Positions 1-13,506 are shown, numbered from the stretch's first letter. The stretch is DNA of 64,000 bases from Gordionus sp. m RMFG-2023 (GCF_954871325.1 NC_088776.1:25778508-25842507); one strand, 5' to 3'. Made by a program: numbers and translations. Notes: generated by a model from the sequence alone, not told the origin.

Positions 1-584
1 TGACCATTTCATTTTAAAATCTGAGCGTTCCAGTTTTATACCTGAGCAATTATTATTTTTTATTGCCAATTCATTTTTTATTTGAGGATTTAGGATTACC
101 TTAAATCAGGTAATTTTAGACCCTAATTGTTTCCGTATTCTCTAACCATTTGTTTACTTTTTTATGTAATAAGTATTTAATAATTCATGATACATTGTTA
201 TGAAAATTTACAAAATATTTAATACCAATTTTTAAATCCCCATTTATAAACCTGAGTTTTTAGCCCAGGTCCATGTTTTTATTTTTAGGCCCCGCCCATA
301 TATTTAAATTTTGTGAAATGTTTTAGAGAGATTATGAATTGTAAAGAGAGATTGAAAATATGAGAAATAAATGATCCATTATGTATTTTTGCATTATAGA
401 CATATTTTTAATTTTATCATATTTAACGGGTCAATCAAATACACAATCAATATTATTTTGTTTGCCCAATATACTCTGTTCAAATTCATAGGGGATGGAT
501 ACTGAAATATAACTGCATATTTTATTCCCTCTTAACCTTTACATTCAATTTTTCTTAATTATTAAAATATTATTTCTTACAAAG
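1..584. other. AT-rich sequence upstream of the first visible merlin exon
   Basis: No coding exon is recognisable. The stretch presumably belongs to the merlin intron that precedes 585, because the FERM N-terminal lobes must lie to the left of the window. A small GC-rich patch near 255-300 (GCCCAGG and GGCCCCGCCC) resembles the ends of the short MITEs seen later in the window, but no target duplication could be defined. Confidence 0.4.
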
Positions 585-3500
585 TTCACCATCAAGTTAT
601 TGGATAAAAACACTTCTGGGTTCGTTTTTTATGTCGAAAAATCGCAAACCATTAAACTGGTTCGTATATTATATTACTTTATTTATTCTTAGATCTGCAA
701 TATTTAAAAAAAACTATGTTTTTCACAAATCGAGGGGATATTCTGAAATGCATTGTTAAGTTTGAAAAATTGTTTACATTTCAACACAATTTCGCATTAA
801 TATATATTTTGTAAATTAATTAGTCAATCCTAAATTTTGGCATTTTTTTAAAAGATACTTGAACTATGTGTGCGAAATCATGATCTGTTTTTGAGAAGAC
901 GAAAATGCGATTCCTTAGAAATACAGCAGATGAAAAATCAAGCCAAAGAAGAAAGAGCAAGGAAACAAGTTCGTTTAGATTTGTAAATATTATTTACATT
1001 TTTTACCGATTGAAATATGATTAATCATATTGCTATTTCGCAATGCACTAAAATATTTTGATCTATTAAAAATACTATATTTATACAGATAGAAAAGGCT
1101 AATTATATGAGAGAGCAGCAACAATTAGAAGAGGTCCAGAAGATAAAAAAAGAACTTGAACTTCAGCTGGATAATGTTAAAAAGGAAAACGACAGGATTA
1201 ATCAAGCCTTGGTAAATAATAGCGATACTTGAATAGCCACTATTATTTATATTGCAGAGATATTTTATGCAAAAGCAAATCATAATAATTACTATAATTA
1301 TTTCATATTTTTATAATGTACTATATATTTTATTTTCAAAAACTGATGAAAAATTTTAACTTGATTAAAAGATGAAACATATAAATCTATAAACTAATAT
1401 TTTAAATTATTGTACAAAGTACGCCTTTAAGGCGTATTCGATAAAACTTGGTAGAACTTAACTAATTTAATGTTGTATAACCAATAGAAAAAGTCGAAAG
1501 AAACGACCGAGCTATTGGTCGAAAAATCAAAACTCGCCCAAGAGGAGAGTTATCTTCTAGCTTTTAAGGCCAAACAGTCCCAAATGGAGATCGAAAAACT
1601 CAGGAGTTCCGTGATGCTAGGGCAACAACAACAGCCCCAACAGTTACAAAATAATGTTAATATCAATCCCCGTACCTTATTATTTATGCCTTGTAATGAA
1701 AGACTAAATACCGTTACATCGCTGAATTATAACATCGGCAATAATTTTAACAACCTACCTTATAATATAAGCAGTAACAATGCCGCAACTTATCAAAATA
1801 ACACCTATTTTAATAACAACCTTAATAGTAATATAATGAATAATAACGGCTTAAACGAAGCCTTAAATAATATACTTTATCCCGCGATTAGTAACGGTTG
1901 CAATTTTAATAATATAAATCATGCCAAATATCTATTACCTAACATTTGCCTGGCCTTGGATGGTTTTCCGACTTCACCCAATTCTTTTTCTAATGCCAAC
2001 TATAATATAAAGTTTTGATAAACATTTTAAATTAATATTTTTGCATTTTTTATCGGAGAAAGGTTATTCATATTAAGAGAATTATGGACAGAAAATATTA
2101 AACCAAAATGTTGCTTTTTTTGATTACTCGTAGAGAAATAATAACGTATGCCTGACAATATAGGCTTGAAATTTATATTATAAAAAGGATATATAAGACT
2201 AGCAAGACTTAAAGGTATGGTAATCTAAGCTCAAATGAATCTTTTCCATAATTACATTTTAAAATTATTTGTAAATTTTATTCCTGGAAATCAAAATATA
2301 GCAATTCCATTCTACCTAACGGTAATCATTTAGCTAATCATACCAATAAATATTTGCTCAATAACTCTAATACGCTCAAACAACATTATCAAGAACCTTC
2401 CTTTTTGTGTGATTTGAAAATAAGAGTAATATTAATATTATTTTATATTTAGAAATATTGTGATTTGAATGCTAAATAATGATATAAAATTTTCAAACGC
2501 ATCTTTAACAAAATAGCCTATAAAATTTTTTTTATCCTACCCATTATAAATAAATATCTATTTACAACTTACACATTAAAAGCACGATAATTTGAATATT
2601 TACTCTCTAATATTGACAGAGCAAGAATAACTCGCTAGTTTTGCCTATCAGCAACGATCAACTGACAACCCCTTCATATTACAACTTCTATCGTGATAAT
2701 TTTTCTGCCTCCCATCAACACATCGGGGACGCGGCCCATCTAATCAATAACTTACTCTATAATGTCAACGAAAATAACCCCGGCAACGCTCCAACGACTG
2801 ATAATTTTTACCGAGACTTCGATTTTATGGCCACTCAGCATCAACTCACCACTGATAAAGAACTCGAATTGCTGAATGGCCAACTCGAAAAGGAGAGGTT
2901 ATTTTTATAACTAGCATTGATATCCTTCGAAAAGATCTCGAGTCTAGCCCGGCCCAATTTTTTAAATTTAAAATGAATTGTTTGTCCCGTTCCCTCTCGA
3001 TAGTCTGCCAGGTCAGATCCGAATGAAATATACATAAACCTAGTTATAAAGCTAAATTTTAATTCTCTACTTAATCGAAATCTTAAGATATACTACCCTG
3101 TTTCATTTATATTCTATCACTCTTATTTTTTTTAGCCTATTAAAAATTTTAAGTTAAAAATATTTATGAAATCAAAACTTTTATTCTTATAAAATACAAA
3201 TATATAATAAACAAAATTTAATATATTAATTATTAAAATATGTAACTATTCAAAATTATCGCCCTACTATGCAAAAATACATTATTTTCAATTTAAAAAA
3301 TTGTGTTACATTTACTTTTATCTTTATATTCTGGCGGTACATATTGGGGGGGGGGGTAGTGATTTTCATTTATTCCCGAATTTATTCTTCAATGAATCTT
3401 TTCCACCACTGCTTTCTAAGATCTCATTTAAGTAAACCCCAAATGTTTTCAACAGGATATAGATCTGCACCACGATAACTTATTGATATTTTGATTATTT

Positions 3501-5355
3501 CAAGGTTTGATTTAGCTTTATGATAAGGTGCTCCATCTTGCAGAAGGATATAATTTTTATGACCTAATAATAAATTGAGGGGATCAGTGTTTCTGAGGAT
3601 ATCTTAAAATTATATTAGTTATAAATACAATATCTCCTAGGCCTTTTACACTTATGCTACCCTATACTATTACTATACCGAAACTTAACATTTTTTTGTA
3701 AACAATTAGGAAAGAAGGTTTCTGCTTATGTTCTCATTACCCTATTTCTTATGGTCTCAAAATCTATATAAAATTTTGATTCGTCACTTATTATGTTCCT
3801 CGTTGCTCTTTTGTTTAATTTATATATTTTAAAGTAAATATAGGCGCAGCCTTACCCGAAATCCGCTGTACGGGCCGGAACAAAGATTTTTTGGTTGAGT
3901 CGGGCAAATTGTTCAATATATTTTAAAACATGAAATAGTATGACGAAACATATTTTGAAATAATTTTTTTTACCTTGCAGAAGGAATTTTTATTGAGTGT
4001 AATCTTCATTGATAATAGAGAAATCTCATCATATCATATTTTTGAAGAATCGATATAATACCTATTTAAAAACAATTTTTCGTTTAATCCTTTTTAAATT
4101 ACTTATCTTTGGAAGTCCTCTATTTTGAGTGAGGATAAAACCTCTATATTTTTATAAGTATTTCTAATGTTTGTGAATTTTAAAGTATTTTATTTTAAAT
4201 AGGTTATATTCTATTTAAAATTATTCAAAAAGTTAAATTCTTACATTTTTTTAAACCTTAAACATATATAGATACAAGATAATTTTACCAGTCAAAAAAA
4301 TTCTATTTAATTTATCTCTACTAATAACTATGATTAGGCAGCATTTCTAGAGTGTATAAATGTTCAGATATCCAAAGAGACAGAATTGCTAAATAAAATA
4401 ACTTAAGACCTCTTGTGCTACAAGAAGGATGAAACTGCAAAAGGTGTACCCGACAAGATGGAGCCTTTGACATTAATTTGTTATTGCATTTTGGGATCTA
4501 GAAGAGCCTATTTTGAATGCCCTTGAAGTAATATTAGAATGGTGTGAATGAGATACTTCATCTGAAGTAGATACATTATTAGATTCTATATGACCGCCGA
4601 TTTTTGCATGTAAATGTGTTAATAAATTAATCAATTACACCACAATTTTATGCGATATATTTCAAAAAAATGATATGAATTTGGCTGGCTATGAGAATCG
4701 CAAATATTATTATATTACCACTTAGAAAATTTAGAGATAATAACGATCATTTCAAGAGATTTATGTAATTGTTGAGGCAAAAGCTAAATTGTATGATTTT
4801 GAGATTCGCAAGCCTATACTTGCACCTAGGCAAACAAATGAACCATTTGTTATTCATCAAATGGCTCAATTCAATATACAAGTACTATTACCTATAAATC
4901 CTTCTGCAGATATATTAAATCTTGATATTGAAAAAATTAAATATTAACTAAATTTTATTCAGAGGATATTAATATATCGCCTGATTTCAAAATTTGAGTC
5001 TTGGTAAGAAACATTTATTTTATTATCCTTTATTTTGTTTTTCCTAATATATTATAATTACTGTATATTCTGGCCAAGCACAAATGAGAATCTTTTCATT
5101 GCCTAGAATGAAAACATACCTCAAAAGTAAAGTTATTTTTTGGTTCTACCCCTATATATTGTTTATTCATTAAACACATTAAAATATACTATAAGGACCG
5201 AATACTTAGAGAAATGCAAGACACTCAGATATCAATTGCAAGAGTTGAGGAAAGACTTCGAAACACTGAAAGTCGTTGATAAAGAAAGTCCCCTGGATAG
5301 GATTCACGCAGAAGCTCAAATCAGGGGCGATAACAAATATTCTACTCTTAAAAAG
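585..5355 (+). CDS. NF2: Merlin (NF2-like) FERM-family protein, 3' part, partial gene
   Basis: Merlin links cortical actin and membrane proteins to growth control (Hippo pathway). Proposed exons are 585-659, 855-968, 1089-1211, 1488-2011, 2302-2408, 2639-2897 and 5196-5355, about 454 codons with compatible phases and GT/AG ends. The first two encode the end of the FERM F3 lobe and the start of the helix (FTIKLLDKN, then [20 protein letters not shown]), matching the ERM/merlin signature [20 protein letters not shown]. Exons three and four continue the alpha-helical coiled coil ([19 protein letters not shown]). Then comes an unusual Asn-rich linker of over 200 residues. The last two exons restore the merlin C-terminal helix ([35 protein letters not shown]). 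The 2302-2408 exon and its junctions are inferred from phase and composition only. The usual last residues (TLQSAK...FFEEL in human) are not found; an exon at 5496-5522 or read-through to 5367 would give a short different tail. FERM lobes 1 and 2 lie outside the window. Identification is strong; the exact linker model is not. Confidence 0.85.
3370..3830 (-). pseudogene. Tc1/mariner transposase fragment in merlin intron
   Basis: On the minus strand three pieces appear in the expected order for an IS630-Tc1-mariner DDE transposase: SDESKF near 3785 (first Asp), [12 protein letters not shown] near 3530 (second Asp) and [10 protein letters not shown] near 3440 (Glu). The rest of the tail, WWKRFIEE, follows to about 3390. 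The frame changes between pieces and stops interrupt it, so it is dead. The N-terminal helix-turn-helix region and the terminal inverted repeats were not found. It sits inside the 2.3-kb intron between the last two confident merlin exons. Confidence 0.75.
4320..4960 (+). pseudogene. Decayed hAT transposase fragment (same family as element E)
   Basis: Forward translation gives pieces that match element E at 9000-9160 and 13331-13440: [23 protein letters not shown] here against a similar NYTTILCITFQKHNTD there, and [12 protein letters not shown]...LAPRQTN against VIVESKAELYVF...LAARQAH. The RQTN-type stretch is typical of the hAT group related to P52rIPK/THAP0 and zinc-finger MYM-like hATs. Several stops interrupt it and no ends were defined. 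It lies inside a merlin intron. Confidence 0.6.
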
Positions 5356-5569
5356 GTATATACATAAATTTACCTTTTATTTGATACTAAATTAATTGTA
5401 AGGAAGAATTTTTAATGTATTTCATAGTTTTCAAATTGATAGCACCAAATTTAATATTTCTAAGTTTACTTTGTGTTATATTTATGAATTTTTAGGTACA
5501 AGACAACTATATTTATTCTTAATTAATTAGCTAAAAAACACGGCATATAACAATTTTATGTATCTCCTT

Positions 5570-7085
5570 ATTATTGGCTATGGTTGTATTTACATCTTCT
5601 TTATAGTTTATTTTCGGTTTTCCAAGTGTACCCGGGTAAGCCAGTTTATTTTCTTATCCCTTTTATTTTTACGGTCCTGGGCTAGCGATTTGTAAAACCA
5701 TTATTTTTATGCCACCCGTTTTCACTTTCATCCACGTTCATTGGTCTTCCTCGAAACTTGATCCCATTACTTCCAACGAATTACATCTCATGGCTTAATC
5801 ATTTTCCGTTCAACGTGCCCAACCACCTCAGTCTATTGCTTCTCATCATTATTTCAATCGCTTTTGTACCAATTCTTTCCAGCAATTCATTGCTTGTTTT
5901 TTTCTTTCATAGATATGCCACACATCCACCTGATCACTCTCTTCTCCAGTCTTTCCAATTTAGCTTCATGCGCGCTTTTATTATTCACGTTTCGTTGCCG
6001 TGGACCATACAGCTTCTAGCACAGATTATATAAACGTTTCTTTTCAACTTCAGAGATACCTTATTATTTGTTAGAATGGACGTAACCCCTCAAAATCTTT
6101 TCTATGCATATTCTACCTTGCAACAACAGCAGAATCAGCACCTAAATTTGCTTTCAGCATGTCTCCAAAATAAAAAAACCTTCCCTCTTTTCCCAGAGTA
6201 GCTCCATTACCGTTATTTAAATTACCATTCCCCACGTTATCATTATCACGAACCTCTTTCACTCATGCACTAACGGGTAAAAATCAAGCCTGATTTGATC
6301 AAACTTCCGTTCACACTATTACATCTTTAATTCATTAATTTCCATTTTCTGGTGCATCGGAATTTCTAGCAACACCTTTCCCACACACACATTACATGGC
6401 CAAGTGTCGGTTTCTTCCTTATTTCCTGATTTACTTCAAATCACCACCTTAGTCATTCCTTGTTCACTTTCAAACTGTTGCCTTTCACGTGATAATCTTA
6501 CTTTAACTCTATTTTACTTGTTGCTAGCAATACATCATCAGCATATAGAAGTTCTCAGGTCCTTCATGTGCCTCTCTTGTCACAACCTCTATACTATAAA
6601 TAATGATGGATTAAAATAATATATTTTATTTTTCTTCCAATTTTAATGATTAAATGACATGCTACTTTGATCATTCATTTATAAAATACTATTCCTTATA
6701 CTTGTATACATTGTGTTTAATACATGAAACCGAAGTCCTCAACATTATTGGCTATTTTTTCCATAATATTTCTTAATTTTAAAAAAACCGAGCCGGGCAT
6801 CTTTAGTAAATATATTGGAACTGGGCCAGGCTGTGTATAAATTTGGACAGGCCGGGCCATATAAAAGTTAAATATAAACCTGGCCGGGCTTGAAAATTTT
6901 GCTATTTGCAGACTTCTAATGCGCCCACACCTTTACTTCAAAGTTCGCTATCACCACCATGTGTCCTTATAACAATTTGGGCATCTTCTTGCATTTTCTT
7001 TTACACCTAATTTTCTCAAAGCCCATTTAGTAACTTCAGGCGGGACCCTGTCAATTGCCTTCAAAAAATATTAAAATTTTTTAAA
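5570..7085 (-). mobile_element. Old LINE (non-LTR) copy, 3' half, minus strand
   Basis: The stretch aligns by eye with the better LINE at 33060-35740. Both start with the same 3' block (TACCCGGGTAAGCCAG here, TACCCGGGTAGGCCAG there), then the GTCCTGGGC block, the block encoding the LRWFGHVER-type motif near 5790-5850, and the YADD-region block near 6540 (CATCAGCATATAGAAG). The block encoding the LEKAFDRVPREV-type RT motif lies near 7000-7080. Unlike the 33-kb copy, this one keeps the segment between the RT palm and the C-terminal motif (about 5850-6530). Many frame changes mark it as old. A short GC-rich MITE-like insert interrupts it near 6620-6925. Confidence 0.75.
6775..6928. mobile_element. 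GC-rich MITE-like insert inside the old LINE
   Basis: This patch of GGCCGGGCC and GAGCCGGGC words interrupts the LINE alignment between the block near 6610 and the one starting near 6930. The right end GCAGACTTCTA resembles the right end of MITE J (GCAGATCTCTA at 31894-31904). The left end and a target duplication could not be fixed; the inserted tract may begin as early as about 6620. Confidence 0.45.
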
Positions 7086-7089
7086 ACAT

Positions 7090-8440
7090 CTATCTCTATT
7101 TTTTTATTATGTAAGATGGAAATTTATTTATTTTCCTATCGGGGATATACTCGAATAGTCTTAAACGCAATACTTGTAATAATAACACCTATTCTCTTTT
7201 TTAAATATTCTTATTGACCTTAATTGTGCCTTTAAATAAAGATTTTTTTAAGCATGAATAAAGGAAGAATGCCAGTGTCATTTTTCCGATAGACTGGTAA
7301 ATTTATTATGTAAGCATTATTTTTGTACATATGTCACTATTAGCCATTGTCATCATATAAGGAAAAAATGGGGCTACTCGAAATTTCCAAAATATCTTCA
7401 AAAGCTTTAGACTCTCCAATAAAATTCTATTAAATAAAGTTTTTCTCTGGTGTGTAAAATTGCTTGCGAAGGTAGCCTTTGTTAACGTTTCATCATATTT
7501 TAATTTTTTATTGGTACTATTAATTTTCAATTTTATACTAGATTGATTTCTTTTTTATTTTAGATTGGTCAGATTTTGTTACAATCGAATGTATACTTTG
7601 CAAAATATTGTCCCCGTGGAGCAGATGATTGTCATTTTGATTCAATTCTTCGCTAATATCATTATTTTTTGAATGTTGATTTTTAATATTATGTTTCAAA
7701 TTCTTTAAAGTGTCTTTACTTTGGCAAGGAATATAGTACAACTGTTTAATTTGTTATTTCATTCTATGACAACAGGTGATACAGTAAAATAATATGTTAG
7801 AATATTTGATCATATTTGATGAAAAAGGTGGAACCAAGATTTATTTTAAAATATATAACCCCGCCAAAGGCCTTCAATGAACTTAAACCCTCTAATACTA
7901 TTTATAAGTAAAAAAACCTCAATATCCCACTCCCCTACTAATAATTTATTAAAATTTCGATATCATTCATCGTCATATTTATATATTTTTATTAATAAAA
8001 ATCAAGGTAAAGATTGGCACGATGAAATCCAGAGTCGCATTTTTCGAAGAATTATAGCCATTGTTTTTATAATCCACAATTAAAAACCCAAATCCATGAG
8101 CTTCTATCAAAAATATAATTACCTTTGTTTGTATATATATATCATCAAATGTTTCTTTATGTTTGACCAATATTTATTGATATACGATGAATCTACTATG
8201 ATTATAAAATGTCTTCCAACACATACTTTTACGATTAGCATTTAAAGTTAGCACAATCATTGAACTTTGTTGAAAAATCACCTTTATCCATGTCACAATT
8301 TTTTTTTTATATTTATAAACCAAGCTTGTTTATGTAAATGCAATTTTAAAAAATTGCTTTTTATTTAATAAATGAATAATCAAAATTCAAGAATCGATTT
8401 CAAATATAAATAATCAACTCAAACCCATTATTGATTAAAT
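7090..8440. other. AT-rich stretch, nothing recognised
   Basis: Both strands were read for exons, transposase motifs and repeats and none was recognised. Short open frames such as those at 7306-7741 are low-complexity and have no recognisable motif. Confidence 0.5.
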
Positions 8441-9511
8441 TCCATAGTTAAACATCCGAAAAAATAATCTAGATACATGTATAGATTCTTCAGGCACGTA
8501 CGCAGCGGGGGGTACAAGGGGACAAACCCCCCCCCCCCTCAAAAAAGCCAAAAAATGCAGATTCTGGATATATCTTTCAGAAATATTATTGTTTATATTA
8601 ATTTATATTTGTTAATATTTATTCCTATCTCATATTAAATATATATTTAATTACATTTATTTATCACATTCATCTAATAAGTTATTTTATCAATTAATTT
8701 CGATTTCAAGTTTTCCTTGGCGTAATATTTACTTATTATTTTCAAATTTTTAGTGGCGTAATATTTATCTACCATTTTCAAATTTCTAGTCAAATAATAA
8801 TTATATCTGAAATTGTCCAACAGGGAGAAAGAAATTGCAACCTTGTCCAACTAGATAGAGTCTCCACCATCAAGCAGTAAAAGCTTTTATGGAGTTAGAA
8901 GAGCGATTATTTGCTATTACAGAAATATCATAATGGCCTGAAAGAAATATTTCCTCAGAAGCAAGAAAATGATTGGATTCTATGCTTATTCCAAATTTTT
9001 TTTCTCATTAGAATGTATTATTTAATTATACAACTATTTTATGTATTACTTTTCAAAAACATAACACTGACTTGATTAAGACGATGAGAATAGCGGAGAG
9101 CATAATTAGAATTCAAGGAAATTAGGGCTAATGTTGATGGAGAATTTCATATTACATATGCAGAGTTGTTAAAAGATCGACGATCCTGGATTCGATCGCA
9201 AATTTGTCAATTTTACGAGATTTATGATTCTGACTTAAATTGAGGATCGAGATCATTTTGTTTAAAATTCGATCCCGATCTTTTTAAAAATTAATTTTTA
9301 CTTAAAAAGCAATAAATAAAATAAAAATTTTGAAAATTAAATTAAAATATTATTTTAAAAAAATATATCTATCTTCATATTTTATCAACTTCCATTCCAC
9401 CATTTATTTTATATATATATTTATTCATTTCCTAAATTTTACGAGATTTAGAGCTCTTACAAGTTATTTAATATAAATTTATAATATATTAATATTTATT
9501 TTAATAGGTAA

Positions 9512-12500
9512 ATGTTAATTATAGATTTAGAAGATTCTATTGCTTCTACTATTGATGTAACAGCAGATATAAGTGAGAATGAGAATCTTTTACCATTTTT
9601 GAAATTACGTAAGTATTTTACTTTATGTGAAATGGATGAAAGCAACTCTTATAATATGATCAGCACCAAATGCCGTATTTGTAAGAAGAATATATCATCT
9701 TCCAAAATATCATCCTCGAACTTAAAGAGACATTTACAAGTAATTCTTTTAAATTTTTTTTATTTGATAATCTTAATGTCAACATGTTTAAATTTAATTT
9801 ATTACATTCCTGAGTTGAGCAGGTCTTACAGAAATAGAATCTAGATACAGATTCTTTATAAAAAAAATGAATTATTAGATACAGTATAATTAATAAAATA
9901 TTTGATGAAGAGTTAATCTTGGTTTTGTTATTTATATATAATAATTAGGCATTTATTTTTTAATATTATTATTATATTAGTTTAATTTTCAAAAGAAGAG
10001 TATTTATAATAAATGGAAGTGTAATAACTAATAATTAAGCCTTTATAGTGTATTTTGACTTTCTTTAATATAATTAAAACATCCAGTTCAATGTTATTTG
10101 TATTGAACTTAGCAATGTTTCACCAAAAGAAAAATAAATATCTATTCTATTATTTCTTTATTATAATATGTTAAATCTAATCAATTAGTATTATAGTTTC
10201 AGTTTGAGCTTGATTATATAATCCTCTTGACAACATTTTTAGGGCTTTTTTTAATAATATATTTTGAATTGAAAGTATTTTTTTTATCATTTGACTCAAT
10301 CCATAAGTTATTAAATGCCAAAAAGCCTCATTATATTCATAATAGGAAAATACTTTATCAAAATCTTTGGCCCATATCATCTTGGGCAACTTTTAATAAT
10401 GATAGAATATTGTAAACTTAAATTTTTAAGATAACCTACCCCCTTTTAACCACTAATAAAACATACTTTAATATGTTTAACAAAATTTGGTAAACCCTTA
10501 ATCCATAGTTCTTAAATGCCAAAAAGGCTAATTATATTCATATATAGGAAAATATTTTATCAAAGCCCATATCATCTTGGACAACTTTTAATAATGATAG
10601 ACAAAGACAATATTGTAAACTTAAAATTTAAAATAACCTATATGAACATTTTTTAACCATATATAAATTAAATAATATACTTTAATATGTTTAACAAAAT
10701 TTGTGTTGAACCCTTTATCATTTTTTTGTTTATATAGGTTTTACATTCAGCCTGTACATTGTTTTTTTTTAACTTTAAATTTCCAAATAAAAATTTAAAA
10801 ATGAAATTTGATTCAGGAGAAGTTATTTTCATCCAACTTTGATACATACTATTTTTTTCTTTTATAAAGAAAAAGCACAGTGAAATTAAAAATGAGATTA
10901 CCAAACACCTCAACGAATTCTCTACACAAAAAATATATCACTGCAAAACCAAAGTGGTTCTGGTTGCAAATCCAGACAATCTAAATTAAATTTTAACAAT
11001 CTAAACATTCCAGCTGTATCGAAAAAACAGCAGACAAGGTTATCATGGATTTTATTATTGACACCTTCCAACCACTGTCTCTGGTTTATGATCCTTCATT
11101 TGAAAAAATGATTAAAACTTTTTCTCCTGCGACAAAAATTATTTGTCGCCAAACACTGGGCAGCAGGATATCTACTTCCTTCTCTTATATGACGACAAAT
11201 CTTATAAGAGATTTGTCTGAAGTTTCTTATGTATGCACCACTGCTGATTGTTGGAGTGGTCATCGAAGGTATATTATATTTATATGAATTTTATAATGTT
11301 TATTTTATTAGGGCTTTTATTGGACTTACTGCACATTGGCTGGATCCGTTAACCCTGAAGAGAAGGTCAGCCGCTTTGGCATTGAGGAGGATAATTGGGA
11401 GGCAAACATATGATGTTTTGGCCAACGAAATCATGGGCATCCACAAGTTCTATAAAATTCATAATAAGGTGGTGAAGATGGTGACTGGCAATGGAACCAA
11501 CTTTGTTAAGGCATTTAAGTAATATTTATATTTAGCAAAAAATATTTAAATATTATTATTTTTTCTAGAGTTTTTGGAGAAAATGAAGAAGATAGTAGTG
11601 AGGATATGGAATTGATAAATTTGGATGACATATTATCCGTTGATGACCCAATTATTCCTACTATCAGCCTACCAAAACATCAACGTTGTTGTTGCCATAA
11701 TCTTAACCTTATTGCAACAACAGATGCGGAGATGGCAGATAGTGATCTCAATTATAAACGAATATCTAGATCCACTTTTGCAAAATGTTTTGCTTTAGTT
11801 AATAAACAAAATATATCTTAAAAAATGGCGGATATTTTATTGGAGAAATTGGGAAGATATTTAATAGCTCCCAACAAGACAAGATGGAATTCTTATTACC
11901 AATCCATGAAATTAATAGATAAGATGCTTTCTGAAAAGTTTTCAGAAGTAGAACAAGTATGTGATCAAATTGAATTTGCAATGTTTAGGCAAGAGGAATG
12001 TTTTTTTGTTAAAGAGTATGCAACAGTAATACAATGATATTCTCTAAATAAATTATGGAACCTTTGGCGATCTCGTTAAAAATCTTGGAACGGGAGGATA
12101 ATATGTAGCAGGGATATCTAACTCCCGTTCTATCGATATTGATAGATAAATTAACGAAATTTAGCTGCCTGCGGTATTGTCAGCCACTTGTAGATAGTGT
12201 TCTTAGAGATATTGATAAAAGGTAATATTTTTTTATGCAATTATTTTATATTATCAGATATCTGCAAAATATATTAAAAAATTGCAAAGATCTGGCAAAT
12301 TTAGTATAAAATTTTTAACAGGCCAGTTCTACTAAACCTCTGATATCTAGTAAAATATTAATGGGCCTTTGAAGACATTAAAAATTTATTAGATTATTTG
12401 AATTTTAAGCTAATATTTTGATTAATATTCTTTGTAAATAAATTACAATGTTAATTTCTTTGTATATTAAGTATTAAGTTTACATTTAATCAATATTTAT

Positions 12501-13090
12501 GATATGACCCAAATATAAATAAATACCATACAGATGATGTGCCAGACTTGACTGTAAAATTTAAAAGGGTTAAGTTTTGCAGATACTTGATTTGATTTAT
12601 ATGGATAAAATGAACACTTATTTAATAATAAATTAATTATCATTTCATAATATAGATTTCCTTAACTGTATGAAGACAATAACATTTTGGCAGCCATGAT
12701 TCACCCTAACTTTAAACTTAATTGGCTTTATATTAATCTGCCACAAAATATGATGGTAAAAGAAAGATTAGTTGCCCATTTGGAAAATATGCAGGAACAA
12801 TCATATGCGGATACCTCAAATGAATATATGGATAACATTGAGGCTTTTTTGGGGAAAATTACTGTACAAAATGCTAGTTCCGTTAAAAAATTTTTTTATT
12901 CAAATGATGATTCCATGAATATTTTTAATACTTATATTAATTTTAAAAAAATATTTATTGAATATAATACACCTTTGCCATCAAGCGCTCCAGTAAAGCT
13001 AAACATGTTCTAAATGAAAGACGCGGATGTTTAAATGATGATAATTTAGAAAAATTTTTATTATTAAAAGCTAATTTAAATATAAATAAA
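9512..13090 (+). pseudogene. BED zinc-finger hAT transposase of element I, multi-exon, decayed
   Basis: Exon 1 (9512-9739) encodes a BED-like finger: CRICKK, then SSNLKRHLQ. After an intron holding copy H, coding resumes near 10870 (KKHSEIKNEITKHLN). It continues near 11030-11268 (DFIIDTFQPLSLV...TADCWSG), 11312-11519 (AFIGLTAHW...GNGTNFVKAF) and from 11569 (VFGENEED...RCCCHNLNLIATT, then NKTRWNSYYQSM). A later block is at 12090-12221 (RYCQPLVDSVLRDIDKR), and the C-terminal part is at 12660-13090 (AAMIHPNFKLNWL, IEYNTPLPSSAPV, LLLKANLN). The catalytic-core TADCWSG and TRWNS motifs identify hAT. Two introns are only 43 bp (11269-11311) and 49 bp (11520-11568). In-frame stops occur, for example after NKQNIS, and the dimerisation motif following SSAPV is damaged. 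Confidence 0.8.
9810..10770 (-). mobile_element. F/C-family hAT copy H in the intron of element I
   Basis: The left end CTGAGTTGAGCAGGTC followed by AATCTAGATACAGATTCTTTAT matches the left end of element C (35819). On minus, blocks such as YYEYNEAFWHLITYGLSQMIK (10270-10360) and CKTYINKKMIKG (10690-10770) match the transposase and BED-finger regions of C. Part of the block is duplicated (10200-10430 and 10505-10660). The right end could not be fixed; homology with C continues to at least 10762. Confidence 0.6.
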
Positions 13091-13506
13091 TATATTATAA
13101 TTGTTATATTTATTATTCAATTACAATAAATTTCTACCATATTTAATTTATTTTTATATTAGTTAATTTTGCATCGGTTATATTATATTATTATTCAATT
13201 ACAATAAATTTATTACATATATTAGTTAATTTTGTATCGGTCAGAAATTTCCTTCAGAAATTTAAATAGAAAAAAAAGTCGATCCTGGATTTCGATCCTC
13301 TTTTTTTGAAAAGATCGTTTAACAAGCCTGTTTATATGTTATTGTTGAGTCAAAAGCAGAGCTATACGTGTTTAATATTTGTCTCCCTCGACTTGCAGCA
13401 AGGCAAGCTCATAGTTAAAACATTAATATAGGATCAGTAGAAGGTATATCTTAGATACAGATACATTTATAACCTAAATAAATGAATGGTTTTTAATTCA
13501 TGCAAC

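Larger units (their letters stand above)
9161..13330 (+). mobile_element. hAT element I nested in E
   Basis: The ends CAGAGTTGTTAAAAGATCG (9161) and, on minus from 13330, CAGGCTTGTTAAACGATC form imperfect inverted repeats. The flanks TACATATG (9153-9160) and TTTATATG (13331-13338) match at 6 of 8 positions, consistent with an old 8-bp target duplication. Removing I brings the two halves of E's own transposase block together (compare the fragment at 4700-4860). The element carries a BED-type hAT transposase gene on + and, inside its first intron, copy H. Confidence 0.8.

Noticed and set aside
9802-10748. TTACATTC at 9802-9809 and 10741-10748 as a target duplication for copy H
   Set aside because: Homology with element C continues past 10748 (CATTCAGxCTGTACAT), so the right copy lies inside the element and the match is chance.
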